This document shows positions 6,986 to 17,091 of a DNA stretch of 64,000 nucleotides, piece by piece. The stretch's first letter is position 1. Every line of letters starts with the position of its first letter. Origin of the DNA: Hyphomicrobiales bacterium. GTDB taxonomy: Bacteria > Pseudomonadota > Alphaproteobacteria > Rhizobiales > Beijerinckiaceae. A program made the translations under genes and the position numbers. The DNA lies in assembly GCA_947455725.1 (NCBI GenBank), contig CANGPL010000010.1:1-64000 (forward strand), written 5' to 3'. The notes under the pieces are model-generated. The model saw only the letters and a list, made by a program, of their open reading frames with translations. It did no database searches and was not told the DNA's origin.

Positions 6986-9068
6986 GCCTGATCGCTTCAT
7001 CGCGCTCGAAGAGATACAATAAATTTCGTGCCGCTTGGCCGCGCTCGCGTTCAAGATGCGGATCTTGGGCCAGTAGATTTTTCGCGTCGTCTCTCGCGAT
7101 GACGAGCAGCTCACCATGCTTCTCTGGCACCGAAAGCCGAAAGCCCGGCATGCCGGATTGTCGCGTACCTAAAATGTCGCCTTCGCCGCGTAGACGTAGA
7201 TCTTGTTCGGCGATTTCAAAACCATCATTGGTGGAGCGCATGGTTTCAAGCCGCGCGCGGCCCACTTCGCCGACATTGCCAAAGAGTAAAATGCAGTTGG
7301 AGCGTTCGGCACCTCGTCCCACACGACCGCGCAATTGATGGAGTTGTGATAGCCCAAAGCGCTCGGCATGTTCGATAATCATCACGGTCGCTTCGGGGAC
7401 ATCAACGCCGACTTCGACGACGGTTGTGGCGACGAGGATAGCGGTGCGTCCGGCCGCAAAATCGGCCATGGCCGCATCCTTATCGGGGCCTTTCATTTGT
7501 CCATGAACGAGCCCAACTTTTGTGCCATAGATTTTTTGCAGCGATTCAAAACGCTCCTGCGCGGCAGCAAGATCAAGCTCTTCGGATTCTTCTACGAGCG
7601 GGCAAATCCAATAAGCGCGTTGGCCGGATGTGAGCACGCGTTCGAGGCCATTGGCGACTTCGTCCAACCGTTCGAGCGCGATGGTGCGTGTATCGATGGG
7701 TTTACGACCCGCAGGCTTTTCTCGGATGATCGAGACATCCATATCGCCAAAATATGTGAGCACCAGCGTGCGAGGAATGGGTGTTGCCGTCATCACCAAC
7801 ACATCCACCGCGTTACCTTTTTTAGAAAGCGCCAAACGTTGGTGAACACCGAAGCGATGTTGCTCATCGATCACGGCTAGACCTAGCCGATGAAAGGAGA
7901 CGGCTTCTTGAAACAAAGCATGCGTGCCAATCGCCATTGAAATTGTACCATCGGCAAGACCGGCAAGCGTTTGGGTACGGGCAGCCCCTTTATCACGCCC
8001 CGTTAGAAGCGCGATGGTGATGCCGGCTTTATCGGCCAAAGGCTTTAACCGCTCGTAATGTTGGCGGGCGAGAATTTCGGTTGGAGCCATTAAAGCGGAT
8101 TGCCATCCGGCCTCAACGGCCATTGTCATCGCCATGAGGGCAACAACGGTTTTTCCTGAACCAACATCGCCTTGCAAAAGCCGCAACATTCGCTCGGGCG
8201 AGGCTAAATCGCGTTTGATGTCCGAGAGTGCTTGCTTTTGTCCATCGGTTAGCGTGAAGGGTAATGCCGCGAGCATGGCTTTAACGAGATGACCATCGCC
8301 TAAACGGGTAGCACCCATCTCGCGTTTCATGCGTGCCCGCATCAGCAATAAAGCGAGCTGACCGGCGAGCAATTCATCATAGGCTAACCGAACCCTGTAG
8401 AGCGATAGGGGGGCTACATCGGCAAGACTTGCGGGGCGATGCAAGGTGCGAATAGCGTCTGTAAAGCGTGGCCATTTTTCGCGCGTGATGAGGGCAGGGT
8501 CTATCCATTCCGCTAAGTCTGGAAGCTTTTGTAACGCCCCTTCTGAGGCTTTCACCAAGGCGCGTGCATAAAGCCCTGCGGTCAGGCTGTAAGTGGGTTC
8601 AAAAGCAGGTTGTCGGGCAAGGCCTGCCGCATCCAAGACGCGCTCGGGGTGAACCATTTGGCGATGGCCATCCCATAATTCAATGACGCCCGAAACATAA
8701 CGGATTTCACCAACGGGAAGCATCGCTTCCATGCGCACGCGGCCAACATTAAACCAAGTCAGCGTGATGTCGCCCGTATCGTCTTCAACCAAGACGCGAT
8801 AGGGCGATTTGGCGCGCCCCGGCGGGCCGGGTTTATGTGAAACGACGCGAACTTCGAAAGTGCCTAATCCACCCGGAATTGAATCCGCGATTTTCGACTT
8901 AACCCGTCGATCTGTCGCGCCGGTCGGAAGATGAAACAGGAGATCAATGATCCGTGCCTCGGCGGCTTGCGGCGCTAAAAGCTTGTCATAGAGCGGCGCC
9001 ATTTTTGGCCCAATACCCGATAATCCCCGTAACGGGGCAAAGACGGAATTGAGGAGAGCGGCCCTCAT
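6969..9068 (-). CDS. recG: ATP-dependent DNA helicase RecG
   Basis: The 699-residue protein has the RecG order: an N-terminal region with the helix-hairpin GLSGIGPKMA, an OB-fold wedge domain around residues 60-160, then a superfamily-2 helicase with Walker A (LLQGDVGSGKTVVAL, about residue 295), DEQH box (DEQHRFGV), TATPIPRTL motif III, and LRGRVGRG. RecG regresses stalled replication forks and branch-migrates Holliday junctions. It ends inside the convergent DUF502 gene and begins one base after the stop of the upstream molybdoenzyme gene, so both probably share a transcript. Confidence 0.97.
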   Translation of the reverse strand: MRAALLNSVFAPLRGLSGIGPKMAPLYDKLLAPQAAEARIIDLLFHLPTGATDRRVKSKIADSIPGGLGTFEVRVVSHKPGPPGRAKSPYRVLVEDDTGDITLTWFNVGRVRMEAMLPVGEIRYVSGVIELWDGHRQMVHPERVLDAAGLARQPAFEPTYSLTAGLYARALVKASEGALQKLPDLAEWIDPALITREKWPRFTDAIRTLHRPASLADVAPLSLYRVRLAYDELLAGQLALLLMRARMKREMGATRLGDGHLVKAMLAALPFTLTDGQKQALSDIKRDLASPERMLRLLQGDVGSGKTVVALMAMTMAVEAGWQSALMAPTEILARQHYERLKPLADKAGITIALLTGRDKGAARTQTLAGLADGTISMAIGTHALFQEAVSFHRLGLAVIDEQHRFGVHQRLALSKKGNAVDVLVMTATPIPRTLVLTYFGDMDVSIIREKPAGRKPIDTRTIALERLDEVANGLERVLTSGQRAYWICPLVEESEELDLAAAQERFESLQKIYGTKVGLVHGQMKGPDKDAAMADFAAGRTAILVATTVVEVGVDVPEATVMIIEHAERFGLSQLHQLRGRVGRGAERSNCILLFGNVGEVGRARLETMRSTNDGFEIAEQDLRLRGEGDILGTRQSGMPGFRLSVPEKHGELLVIARDDAKNLLAQDPHLERERGQAARNLLYLFERDEAIRLIRAG

Positions 9069-9069
9069 T

Positions 9070-11157
9070 TCACGCGGGTCTCAAACCAACGCTATTGTCG
9101 TGGAAGGCGGCACCACCGAAGGGCGCGGGAGAGTCAGCACCTACGAGCGTGTTGATCCCTTGGCCATCGGCATAGGCGCTATTGGGCCAAATGGATTCAG
9201 CAACCAACACGCCACGTTTAATGCCGTCGAAATATTTAGCCTTCAAGCGCACGGTGCCGCGATGATTGAACAGAGTGACATAGGACTGATCGGCTACACC
9301 GTTAGGAGCGGCATCATCCGGATGGATTAAGACGGTAGGCTCGCCTTCACGCGCTTTGGATGTTGGCGTTTCGGTAAAGCTCGAATTCAAATAATTACGC
9401 GCGGGCGACGTTGCCAATCGAAACGGATGGTCTTGCGTGGCTTTCTCAGACACATCCCAATGGTCAGGAAATTCGGGCATTGTTTCGATGGGGCCTGATA
9501 TGCGTCCGCTGCCAAAAGGCACTTTAGGCCAATCCGGTTTGAAGCGGAATTTACCGTCCTTCCAACCAAAGCCCTTTGTGAAATGGGCGTCTTCAAAAGG
9601 GGGTTGTGCGTCGATGAATTTCTTCGTTTCCAATTCGTCGAGTGTGCCCCAGCCGGAATGCTGCAACGTCCAATCAATGATTTCGCGCGCGGACATCTCG
9701 AAGCCTTTATGGGTGGCTTCGAGCCGATGGGCTAAGTCACAAATCAAATCATGATTGGAGCGGCATTCGCCGGGTGGATCAATGAGTTTTGGCCCGAGCC
9801 CTAAATATTGATGCCCCCCACCTTGGTAGAGATCATCGTGCTCGGTAAACATTGTTGCGGGCAAAATGATGTCGGCCATTTTCGCCGTGTCGGTCATGAA
9901 TTGCTCATGCACAACGGTAAACAAATCGTCGCGTGCGAAACCCTGTCGAACGAGCGTTTGTTCTGGCGCCACCGATATCGGATTTGTGTTTTGAATAAAA
10001 AGCGCTTTTACCGGACCACCACCGCGAAGCGCGGTTTCATCGCCTGTTAACACGCGACCGATTTGCGATTGATCCATAGATCTGATTTTTGGATCCAAGA
10101 GGTCAAGGCCTTCAATCAGCGATTTGCGCCAATGAAAGATCCCGCTATTGCTGTGGAACGCACCGCCACCTTCATATTGCCATGCGCCAGTAACGGCTGC
10201 GATGCAGCTTGCGGCATGCATATTCACCGCGCCGTTGCGTTGCCGTGAGAAGCCGTAACCCAAACGGAAAAAGGTGCGCTTGTTTTCGCCAACTAACTTG
10301 GCAAAGGCTTCGATTTCCTCAACCGTTAAACCGGTAATGTCAGAAGCCCATTCGGGTGTTTTTGACTTAAGGTGATGTTCGAACTCTTGCGGATAATCGG
10401 TTGAGCGATTGAGATAATCGCGATCCGCCAAATTATCGCGGAAGAGAATGTGCATCACCGCGCAAGCCAATGCGCCATCCGTTCCGGGTTTGACGATGAG
10501 AGCGAGGTCGGCCTGCTCAAGCGTTGCTGTCTTATAAATGTCGATGGCGACGATTTTGGCACCGCGGTTTTTTCTTGCATTCACCGCATGGGTCATCACG
10601 TTCACTTGGGTCGCAACCGCGTTTGTGCCCCAAATGACGACGCAATCGGATTTAGCGATTTCTCTCGGGTCAGGCCCCATGAGCTTGCCGGTTCCCGCGA
10701 TAAAGCCGGGCCATGCCAGATTGATGCAGATGGATGAATAGAAGCCCGAATATTTTTTGGCGTGGCGTAACCGGTTTATGCCATCGCGGTTAACGAGCCC
10801 CATGGTACCTGCATAAAAATAAGGCCAGATGGCCTCTGAGCCATGCTCGGCTTCGATCGCGTTAAACCGCTCGACGATTTCATTGAGCGCGTCGTCCCAA
10901 GAGATTCTCGTAAATTCACCGGAGCCTTTTGGGCCGGTCCGTTTGAGCGGGTAAAGCAAACGATCGGGGTGATGGTTACGCTCGGCATAGCGTGCGACTT
11001 TGGCGCAGATGACACCGGCGGTGTAGGTTTGCTCTTTTGAGCCATAGACGCGACCAATAGTGGCGTGGTCTACGACTTCCACTTCGAGCGCACAGGCTGA
11101 AGGGCAATCATGGGGGCAAATCGTCGATTTGCGAGGGATGCTGACGGGCGCGTTCAT
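9070..11157 (-). CDS. Molybdopterin oxidoreductase of the DMSO reductase family, substrate unknown
   Basis: The 695-residue protein starts with a [4Fe-4S] motif, Cys14-x3-Cys18-x3-Cys22-x28-Cys51, then the molybdopterin oxidoreductase domain and a C-terminal cofactor-binding domain (about residues 580-695, with ATSPARNYLNSSF). Cys144 in SSICINLAW is a candidate molybdenum ligand but cannot be confirmed here. There is no twin-arginine signal and no adjacent iron-sulfur or membrane subunit, so it is probably a soluble cytoplasmic single-subunit enzyme. mobA, mobB and tusA lie 8 kb away and could make and sulfurate its cofactor. Relatives are annotated variously as formate, thiosulfate or biotin-sulfoxide enzymes, and I cannot choose. 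Confidence 0.88.
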   Translation of the reverse strand: MNAPVSIPRKSTICPHDCPSACALEVEVVDHATIGRVYGSKEQTYTAGVICAKVARYAERNHHPDRLLYPLKRTGPKGSGEFTRISWDDALNEIVERFNAIEAEHGSEAIWPYFYAGTMGLVNRDGINRLRHAKKYSGFYSSICINLAWPGFIAGTGKLMGPDPREIAKSDCVVIWGTNAVATQVNVMTHAVNARKNRGAKIVAIDIYKTATLEQADLALIVKPGTDGALACAVMHILFRDNLADRDYLNRSTDYPQEFEHHLKSKTPEWASDITGLTVEEIEAFAKLVGENKRTFFRLGYGFSRQRNGAVNMHAASCIAAVTGAWQYEGGGAFHSNSGIFHWRKSLIEGLDLLDPKIRSMDQSQIGRVLTGDETALRGGGPVKALFIQNTNPISVAPEQTLVRQGFARDDLFTVVHEQFMTDTAKMADIILPATMFTEHDDLYQGGGHQYLGLGPKLIDPPGECRSNHDLICDLAHRLEATHKGFEMSAREIIDWTLQHSGWGTLDELETKKFIDAQPPFEDAHFTKGFGWKDGKFRFKPDWPKVPFGSGRISGPIETMPEFPDHWDVSEKATQDHPFRLATSPARNYLNSSFTETPTSKAREGEPTVLIHPDDAAPNGVADQSYVTLFNHRGTVRLKAKYFDGIKRGVLVAESIWPNSAYADGQGINTLVGADSPAPFGGAAFHDNSVGLRPA

Positions 11158-11210
11158 GGCGATTAGATTACACCTCCGCGCCCGTCAGGCAATATTATGA
11201 TCGATGGCAA

Positions 11211-11633
11211 TTAGCCGACGATTTCGTTACCCGAGAAGAACTGGGCGATTTCGATTGCTGCCGTTTCTGGAGCATCCGATCCATGAACCGTGTTTTCGCC
11301 AACCGACTTTGCGAAAAGCTTGCGGATGGTGCCTTCAGCGGCATTGGCTGGATTGGTAGCACCCATAACTTCGCGATACTTCGCGATGGCATCTTCGCCT
11401 TCCAAGACCTGCACGACGACGGGACCGGAGGTCATGAAATCGACGAGTTCGCCAAAGAAAGGACGCTCTTTATGGACCGCATAGAACGTGCCGGCCTGAT
11501 CACGCGTCATGTGGATACGCTTTTGAGCGACAATGCGGAGACCTGCCTTTTCAATGACCGCGTTTACAGCACCAGTGAGGTTGCGGGCGGTTGCGTCGGG
11601 CTTCAAAATAGAAAAAGTGCGCTGGAGCGCCAT
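11211..11633 (-). CDS. ndk: Nucleoside diphosphate kinase
   Basis: The start at 11633 ([14 protein letters not shown]) gives 140 residues, the normal length. A longer reading from 11696 adds 21 unrelated residues and would start inside the promoter. AGGAT lies upstream of the chosen ATG. The catalytic histidine is in the [12 protein letters not shown] motif near residue 117. Ndk transfers the gamma phosphate between nucleoside di- and triphosphates through a phosphohistidine. It has its own promoter just upstream (see entry), separate from purMN. Confidence 0.96.
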   Translation of the reverse strand: MALQRTFSILKPDATARNLTGAVNAVIEKAGLRIVAQKRIHMTRDQAGTFYAVHKERPFFGELVDFMTSGPVVVQVLEGEDAIAKYREVMGATNPANAAEGTIRKLFAKSVGENTVHGSDAPETAAIEIAQFFSGNEIVG

Positions 11634-11667
11634 GATATCATCCTGTTCGTTGTTGAAATGCTCGCGC

Positions 11668-11696
11668 TCTATAACCTCGCACGGGTGATCGGTCAA
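11668..11696 (-). promoter_or_regulatory. Sigma-70-type promoter of ndk
   Basis: On the minus strand TTGACC (11691-11696) is followed after exactly 17 bases by TATAGA (11668-11673). The -35 matches consensus in 5 of 6 and the -10 in 4 of 6 positions. The predicted start near 11661 leaves a leader of about 28 bases before the ndk ATG. The -35 lies 12 bases after the purN stop codon. Confidence 0.6.
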
Positions 11697-11707
11697 AGGG
11701 CTCGTGA

Positions 11708-12292
11708 TTATTTTTGCGCCAATTGGGCAGCAACGGCAGCCAATGCTTTCGGATAAAGTTTGACTTCTTGCTCTAAAACGCGCGCCGCCAACCGTTCAGG
11801 CGTGTCATCGGGCAGAATGGGAATCGCCGCTTGATCAATGATTGGACCGGCATCGAGCTCCGGCACGACATAATGGACTGTGCAGCCATGGGACTGAGCC
11901 TTTTCCGCCAAAGCGCGCTCATGCGTGTGGAGGCCTTTGAAAGCGGGCAAGAGGGACGGGTGGATATTGAGGAGCCGATGCGGCCATTTCTCGATGAAAG
12001 AGGCGGTTAGAACGCGCATAAAGCCCGCGAGGCAGACCAATTCGACGTGATAGTCGCGTAAAGTACGATCCATTTCGGCTTCGAACGCTTCCCGTGACGG
12101 AAAATTAGTGTGCGGTATGGTAACCGTGTCGACGCCTAAGGCCTTTGCCCGGTCTAACCCGACGGCATCGGCTATGTTTGAGATCACCAGAACGATCTCG
12201 GCTGGAAAATGGGGCTGACGCGCCGCCTCAATGAGGGCTACCATATTGGTGCCGCGCCCTGAAATGAGGATTGCTGTCCTGATGCGACGCAT
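11708..12292 (-). CDS. purN: Phosphoribosylglycinamide formyltransferase PurN
   Basis: The 194-residue enzyme has the N-terminal SGRGTNM phosphate-binding loop and the catalytic region [16 protein letters not shown] with Asn, His and, further on, the Asp of ELDAGPII. It transfers a formyl group from 10-formyltetrahydrofolate to GAR, the third step of purine synthesis. Its ATG follows the purM stop codon with no intervening base, so the two genes are translationally linked. Confidence 0.97.
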   Translation of the reverse strand: MRRIRTAILISGRGTNMVALIEAARQPHFPAEIVLVISNIADAVGLDRAKALGVDTVTIPHTNFPSREAFEAEMDRTLRDYHVELVCLAGFMRVLTASFIEKWPHRLLNIHPSLLPAFKGLHTHERALAEKAQSHGCTVHYVVPELDAGPIIDQAAIPILPDDTPERLAARVLEQEVKLYPKALAAVAAQLAQK

Positions 12293-13366
12293 TTAGAGGG
12301 TCAGCGTGCCGGAATAGGTGACGCGTGGCGCGCTGTCTGAGCCTTGGGTGATTTCGCCCACATCCATCGCGGCTTCACCAGCCGCTCGAAGCACTTGAAT
12401 GGCCTCTTCCGCTTTTGTCGCTTCGACCACCACAATCATGCCGATGCCGCAATTGAAGGTGCGGAGCATTTCATCTTGCGCGACTCCGCCTGTTTTGGCG
12501 AGCCAGCTGAAGACGGGCGGCACTTTAATGGCCGAGAGATTTACGCTTGCTGAGATACCCTCGGGCAAGACGCGCGGAATATTATCGGGAAAGCCGCCGC
12601 CGGTAATATGGGCCATTGCCTTGATCGTGTCGGTTGATTTAAGCGCCTGCAGCATGGGCTTCACGTAAAGGCGAGTTGGTTCCAGAAGTGCTTCGCCAAG
12701 CGTTTTTTCCGGCGCGAAGGGGGCCGCGTCCGTCCAATTGAGTTTCGACAGCTCGACGATCTTCCGGACCAGCGAAAAGCCATTGGAATGGACGCCGGAT
12801 GAGGGGAGGCCGATGAGACGATCACCGGGCTTAATGCCGGTTTTGGGTAAAAGCTGGCCCCGTTCGGCAGCGCCGACGGCAAAGCCTGCGAGGTCATAAT
12901 CGCCTTTGGCGTAAAGACCCGGCATTTCAGCCGTTTCGCCCCCGATCAGAGCGCAGCCCGAGGCAATGCAACCTTCTGCTATTCCTTTGACGATTGCCGC
13001 GCCGACATGGGGAGCGAGTTTGCCGGTGGCGAAGTAATCCAAGAAGAAAAGGGGCTCCGCGCCCTGAACAATGAGATCATTGACGCACATCGCCACGAGA
13101 TCGATCCCGATCGTGTGGTGAATGCCGGTTTCAATCGCGATTTTGACCTTTGTGCCGACGCCATCATTCGCCGCGACCAAGATTGGGTCCTTGAAACCGG
13201 CGGCCTTTAGATCAAACAGACCGCCAAATCCGCCAATTTCCGCGTCCGCGCCGGGGCGTCGTGTGGCCCGGACCAAGGGCTTGATTTCCTCGACCATGGC
13301 GTTGCCCGCATCAATATCCACGCCGGCATCGGCATAAGAGAGACCATTTTTAGGGCTATCGGCCAT
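12293..13366 (-). CDS. purM: Phosphoribosylformylglycinamidine cyclo-ligase PurM
   Basis: The 357-residue AIR synthetase shows the conserved [14 protein letters not shown] start, the NDGVGTK ATP-binding loop, [13 protein letters not shown] and the GGETAEMPG stretch. It closes the imidazole ring in the fifth step of purine synthesis. TGGAG lies upstream of the ATG. It forms a two-gene operon with purN and is divergent from the CDP-alcohol phosphatidyltransferase gene across a 129-base gap. Confidence 0.97.
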   Translation of the reverse strand: MADSPKNGLSYADAGVDIDAGNAMVEEIKPLVRATRRPGADAEIGGFGGLFDLKAAGFKDPILVAANDGVGTKVKIAIETGIHHTIGIDLVAMCVNDLIVQGAEPLFFLDYFATGKLAPHVGAAIVKGIAEGCIASGCALIGGETAEMPGLYAKGDYDLAGFAVGAAERGQLLPKTGIKPGDRLIGLPSSGVHSNGFSLVRKIVELSKLNWTDAAPFAPEKTLGEALLEPTRLYVKPMLQALKSTDTIKAMAHITGGGFPDNIPRVLPEGISASVNLSAIKVPPVFSWLAKTGGVAQDEMLRTFNCGIGMIVVVEATKAEEAIQVLRAAGEAAMDVGEITQGSDSAPRVTYSGTLTL

Positions 13367-13495
13367 TCGCTTGCTCCAGAAATATGATAGTTCCGACTAA
13401 GCCTGACGCCTTGCGCTTGCAAGCAATAGCGTTAAGTACCACATGCAAATCTGTGAGTTTGTCGTAAGTTAAGAAGGTTTTCCCCAAATCATCCG

Positions 13496-14032
13496 ATGTT
13501 GCCTAATATCATATCCCTGCTCAGACTGCTGCTCGTTCCGCTGATTATTGGCTTTGTGGCCAATGAGCAGTGGCAATTTGCGCTCTATGGATTTATGATT
13601 GCCGGGATTTCGGATGCGGTCGATGGCTACATTGCGCGCCATTATGATTTACGGACAGAACTGGGATCCTATCTCGATCCGCTTGCCGATAAGGCGCTTC
13701 TTGTATCGATGTTTGTGACATTGGGGCTTTTGGGGCTGTTTCCCTTTTGGCTCGTCACTCTGGTTGTGACACGGGACGTATTGATCGTGGGCGGCATTTT
13801 GCTGGCCTGGCTGTTGGGCAGCCCCTTGGCGATGCGGCCTGCCAAGCTCTCGAAGCTCAATACGGTTGGCCAAATCTTGCTGGTAGGAACGAGTTTAAGC
13901 GTCAAAGCGTTCGAATTTGATATTCCATTACTGCTTCATTTTGGCGAAATTGGCGTTGCCGCGCTAACCTTGGCCTCGATGATGTTTTATATGGTGCAAT
14001 GGCTTAGGCATTTTTCGGACCATCAAGCATGA
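13496..14032 (+). CDS. CDP-alcohol phosphatidyltransferase
   Basis: The 178-residue membrane protein holds the family motif D-x2-D-G-x2-A-R-x8-G-x3-D-x3-D (SDAVDGYIARHYDLRTELGS then YLDPLADK, residues 40-64). Several hydrophobic spans surround it. It should transfer a phosphatidyl group from CDP-diacylglycerol to a small alcohol; PgsA-type or cardiolipin-synthase-type products are both possible. The stop overlaps the hdaA start (ATGA), a coupling often seen in rhizobia. Confidence 0.87.
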   Translation: MLPNIISLLRLLLVPLIIGFVANEQWQFALYGFMIAGISDAVDGYIARHYDLRTELGSYLDPLADKALLVSMFVTLGLLGLFPFWLVTLVVTRDVLIVGGILLAWLLGSPLAMRPAKLSKLNTVGQILLVGTSLSVKAFEFDIPLLLHFGEIGVAALTLASMMFYMVQWLRHFSDHQA

Positions 14033-14718
14033 GCGATTCCCCCCGCCAATTACCACTTGATCTGCCGGTCGAGACGCGTCTTGAGGTCGAAGATTTTCTG
14101 ATTTCGCCGAGCAATGAAACTGCTTTTCATTTTCTCGAAAAATGGCCGGATTGGCCCGATCGTGTCTTATTGCTCACCGGGCCTGAAGCATCGGGCAAAT
14201 CGCATTTAGCCGCTGTCTGGGCCGCGCAATCGCGTGCCTGGATCGAGAAAGCGTCGGATATTAAGCTTGATCGGGTGCCGCATCTTGTCTCAAGCGGCGC
14301 GCTTGTCATCGAAGATTGCGACCGTGGCGCGCTTGATGAACATGCGATGTTTCATCTCATTAATGCCGCTCGGGAACGGGGAACCTATCTCCTGTTAACC
14401 GCCCGAAGCGGGCCTATGGAGTGGGGGCTCAAGACGCTTGATCTGATTTCGCGCCTGCGCTTGGCGCCTGAGGTTAAGATCGATGGTCCGGATGATGCGC
14501 TTTTAAATGCGGTTTTGTTCAAATTGTTTATTGATCGGCAATTGGTGATCGATACGACGATCATAACCTTCATTCAAAGTAGGATTGAGCGCTCGATTGC
14601 GGCCGCTCGTGATTTTGTCGAGCGGCTTGATCGGGAAGGCTTGGCGCGAGGTAAGCCGATAACGCGTGCGCTTGCCGCTCAATTGCTCAAAATCGAGGAG
14701 CAGTCGGATAAGGATTAA
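14029..14718 (+). CDS. hdaA: DnaA-related regulatory protein HdaA
   Basis: This 229-residue protein resembles the AAA+ core of DnaA without its DNA-binding domain IV. Near the N terminus QLPLDLP (residues 7-13) matches the sliding-clamp-binding motif of Hda. A P-loop (GPEASGKSH, about residues 51-59) and Walker B (VIEDCD) follow. Hda proteins bound to the clamp stimulate ATP hydrolysis by DnaA and so prevent over-initiation. The Walker A is complete, so nucleotide binding is likely. It overlaps the upstream phosphatidyltransferase gene by four bases. Confidence 0.9.
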   Translation: MSDSPRQLPLDLPVETRLEVEDFLISPSNETAFHFLEKWPDWPDRVLLLTGPEASGKSHLAAVWAAQSRAWIEKASDIKLDRVPHLVSSGALVIEDCDRGALDEHAMFHLINAARERGTYLLLTARSGPMEWGLKTLDLISRLRLAPEVKIDGPDDALLNAVLFKLFIDRQLVIDTTIITFIQSRIERSIAAARDFVERLDREGLARGKPITRALAAQLLKIEEQSDKD

Positions 14719-14744
14719 CCTTGCTATTTGATTTTTGCGCTGGT

Positions 14745-14776
14745 GTGTCGTCAATTTGTCAAACGGGCGTCATAAT
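14745..14776 (+). promoter_or_regulatory. Candidate PHO box and -10 element before ppk
   Basis: Two direct heptamers, GTGTCGT (14745-14751) and TTGTCAA (14756-14762), are separated by four bases, the spacing of PhoB sites (consensus CTGTCAT-N4-CTGTCAT; 10 of 14 positions match). Eight bases downstream CATAAT (14771-14776) matches the -10 consensus in 5 of 6, so the PHO box would replace a -35. ppk starts at 14821 with AAGGA upstream. Known Pho regulons in several bacteria include ppk. Confidence 0.45.
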
Positions 14777-14820
14777 TGCCTGTAACCAGACGGTATTAGC
14801 CCGTTAAGGAAAACTAGACT

Positions 14821-17049
14821 ATGCCTCGGACACGCAGTGCTACATCGCCAACGACAACCCGCCGGAATGGTGGGCATAAGACGCCGGCGGCCTTGGCAAA
14901 ATCGCCTCATCGCTTCATCAACCGTGAGCTTTCTTGGCTTCAATTCAATCATCGTGTGCTGGAGGAGGCGGCTAATCCGCATCATCCGCTGCTTGAGCAG
15001 CTGCGGTTTTTGTCGATTTCGGCGAATAACCTCGACGAGTTCTTCATGGTGCGTGTCGCGGGCTTGCGCGGGCAAGTGAGCTCGAATGTTGCCCCGTTAT
15101 CCGATGACGGGATGAGCCCCTCCGAACAATTGATCAAAATTGGCGAGGTCGTTACGCAATTATGCGCCGACCAACAAACACGCTGGCGTGAGTTACGCGT
15201 AGCGCTGGATCATGCGGGTATTTCGCTTGTGGAGGGCGATGCGCTCTCAGATCATGAAAAGCAGTGGTTGGAGACGTTTTTTGCCGAAGAAATCTTTCCG
15301 GTTTTGACGCCACTTGCGGTTGATCCGGCCCATCCATTCCCGTTTATTCCAAATTTAGGCTTTACGGTTGCGCTGGCCTTAGCGCGCGCCAATGATGGTA
15401 AAGCTTTGAACGCACTCATTCGTGTGCCGAATAAAATTGATCGATTTATCGGCTTGCCATCGGCTACCGAGACGGATGAGCAGCCAACCTCGCTGCGTTT
15501 CATCGCGCTTGAAAATGCCATTGGTATGTTTATTGGCAAATTGTTCCCGGGCTATCACGTTAAAGGGCTTGGCGCGTTCCGCGTGATCCGGGATTCGGAT
15601 ATTGAAATTGAAGAAGAGGCTGAAGATTTGGTTCGCGTCTTCGAAACCGCGCTTAAACAGAGGCGGCGGGGCTCGATCATTCGTCTTGAGATTGAAGCGG
15701 GGATGCCTGACGAAATCCGGCAATTCGTGATTGGCGAATTCCATGTTGATAATGATGCTGTGTTTGAAATGACCGGCATGCTCGCGTTGAATGATCTTTC
15801 ACAATTGGTGGGGATCGATCGACCAGATCTGAAATTCGAACCCTATAATGCGCGCTTTCCGGAACGCATCCGCGATCATGGCGGCGATTGTTTCGCAGCC
15901 ATTCGTGAGAAGGATTTGATTGTCCATCATCCTTATGAAAGCTTCGACGTTGTCGTTCAATTCTTAAACCAAGCGGCGCGTGACCCGAATGTGGTGGCGA
16001 TCAAGCAAACGCTTTACCGGACATCGGCAAATAGTCCGATTGTGAAAGCGTTGGCCGAGGCGGCAGAGGCTGGAAAATCGGTGACGGCACTCGTCGAATT
16101 AAAGGCGCGGTTTGACGAGGAAGCCAATATCCGTTGGGCGCGCGATTTGGAACGTGCGGGCGTGCAGGTTGTGTTCGGGTTTATCGAACTAAAAACGCAC
16201 GCGAAGCTTTCGATGGTCATTCGACGCGAAGGCGGCCATCTCGTGAGCTATTGCCATTTGGGTACGGGCAACTACCATCCGATTACGGCGCGGGTTTATA
16301 CCGATCTTTCTTTCTTCACCGCTGATCCTGCGATTGGTCGCGACGTTGCGCGGATCTTCAATTTTATTACTGGCTATGCCGAACCCACGCATCTGGAAAA
16401 GCTTTCGGCCTCGCCGTTCTCGTTAAAGAAAACGCTACTCGAAAATATCGCTCACGAGATTGCCAATGCTAAAGCAGGCAAGCCCGCAGCGATTTGGGGC
16501 AAATGCAATTCATTGGTTGATCCGATGATTATCGACGCGCTTTATGAGGCGAGCCAAGCAGGCGTGCAGATCGATTTTGTTGTTCGCGGCATTTGTTGCC
16601 TAAGGCCCAGTATACCCGGCTTCTCAGATAATATTCGGGTGAAGTCGATTATTGGTCGGTTCTTGGAGCATACCCGCATCTTTGCTTTTGCGAATGGCAA
16701 GGCGCTGCCGCATGCGAAGGCGAAAGTTTATATTTCGTCGGCCGATCTTATGCAGCGTAATCTTGACCGTCGGGTTGAATCCTTGGTTCCAATCTTGAAC
16801 GCTACTGTCCATGAGCAGGTTCTGAACCAAATCATGGTCGCGAATTTGATTGATAATGAGCAGAGTTGGACGATTAACTCGGATGGATCGAGCACGCGCG
16901 TGACGCATTCGACTGAGGAGCCTGCTTTTAACGCCCATCAATTTTTCATGACCAATCCGAGCTTGTCAGGCCGTGGAAAATCTTTAAAGGAGTCGGGCCC
17001 GAAATCATTACGGGCCGGTGCGAGCGAGAATACGAGCAAATCACCGTAG
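14821..17049 (+). CDS. ppk: Polyphosphate kinase PPK1
   Basis: The 742-residue enzyme has the PPK1 domain order: N domain ([10 protein letters not shown] near residue 37), head, and two phospholipase-D-like catalytic domains. Both histidines of the E. coli active site are present at the same 19-residue spacing: the phosphorylated one in LKTHAKLS and the second in CHLGTGNYH. It makes polyphosphate from ATP reversibly. The gene is followed after 42 bases by ppx, so synthesis and breakdown are encoded together. The C-terminal 45 residues are Ser/Gly/Lys-rich and probably flexible. Confidence 0.97.
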   Translation: MPRTRSATSPTTTRRNGGHKTPAALAKSPHRFINRELSWLQFNHRVLEEAANPHHPLLEQLRFLSISANNLDEFFMVRVAGLRGQVSSNVAPLSDDGMSPSEQLIKIGEVVTQLCADQQTRWRELRVALDHAGISLVEGDALSDHEKQWLETFFAEEIFPVLTPLAVDPAHPFPFIPNLGFTVALALARANDGKALNALIRVPNKIDRFIGLPSATETDEQPTSLRFIALENAIGMFIGKLFPGYHVKGLGAFRVIRDSDIEIEEEAEDLVRVFETALKQRRRGSIIRLEIEAGMPDEIRQFVIGEFHVDNDAVFEMTGMLALNDLSQLVGIDRPDLKFEPYNARFPERIRDHGGDCFAAIREKDLIVHHPYESFDVVVQFLNQAARDPNVVAIKQTLYRTSANSPIVKALAEAAEAGKSVTALVELKARFDEEANIRWARDLERAGVQVVFGFIELKTHAKLSMVIRREGGHLVSYCHLGTGNYHPITARVYTDLSFFTADPAIGRDVARIFNFITGYAEPTHLEKLSASPFSLKKTLLENIAHEIANAKAGKPAAIWGKCNSLVDPMIIDALYEASQAGVQIDFVVRGICCLRPSIPGFSDNIRVKSIIGRFLEHTRIFAFANGKALPHAKAKVYISSADLMQRNLDRRVESLVPILNATVHEQVLNQIMVANLIDNEQSWTINSDGSSTRVTHSTEEPAFNAHQFFMTNPSLSGRGKSLKESGPKSLRAGASENTSKSP

Positions 17050-17091
17050 CGTATGTTCTTCTGAGCCATCTTTGGTGGTTGAAGGTATCGA

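Noticed and set aside
13415-13424. Perfect palindrome GCTTGCAAGC between purM and the phosphatidyltransferase gene
   Set aside because: Ten bases with no loop or partner site; the same string occurs inside rnd, so chance is likely.
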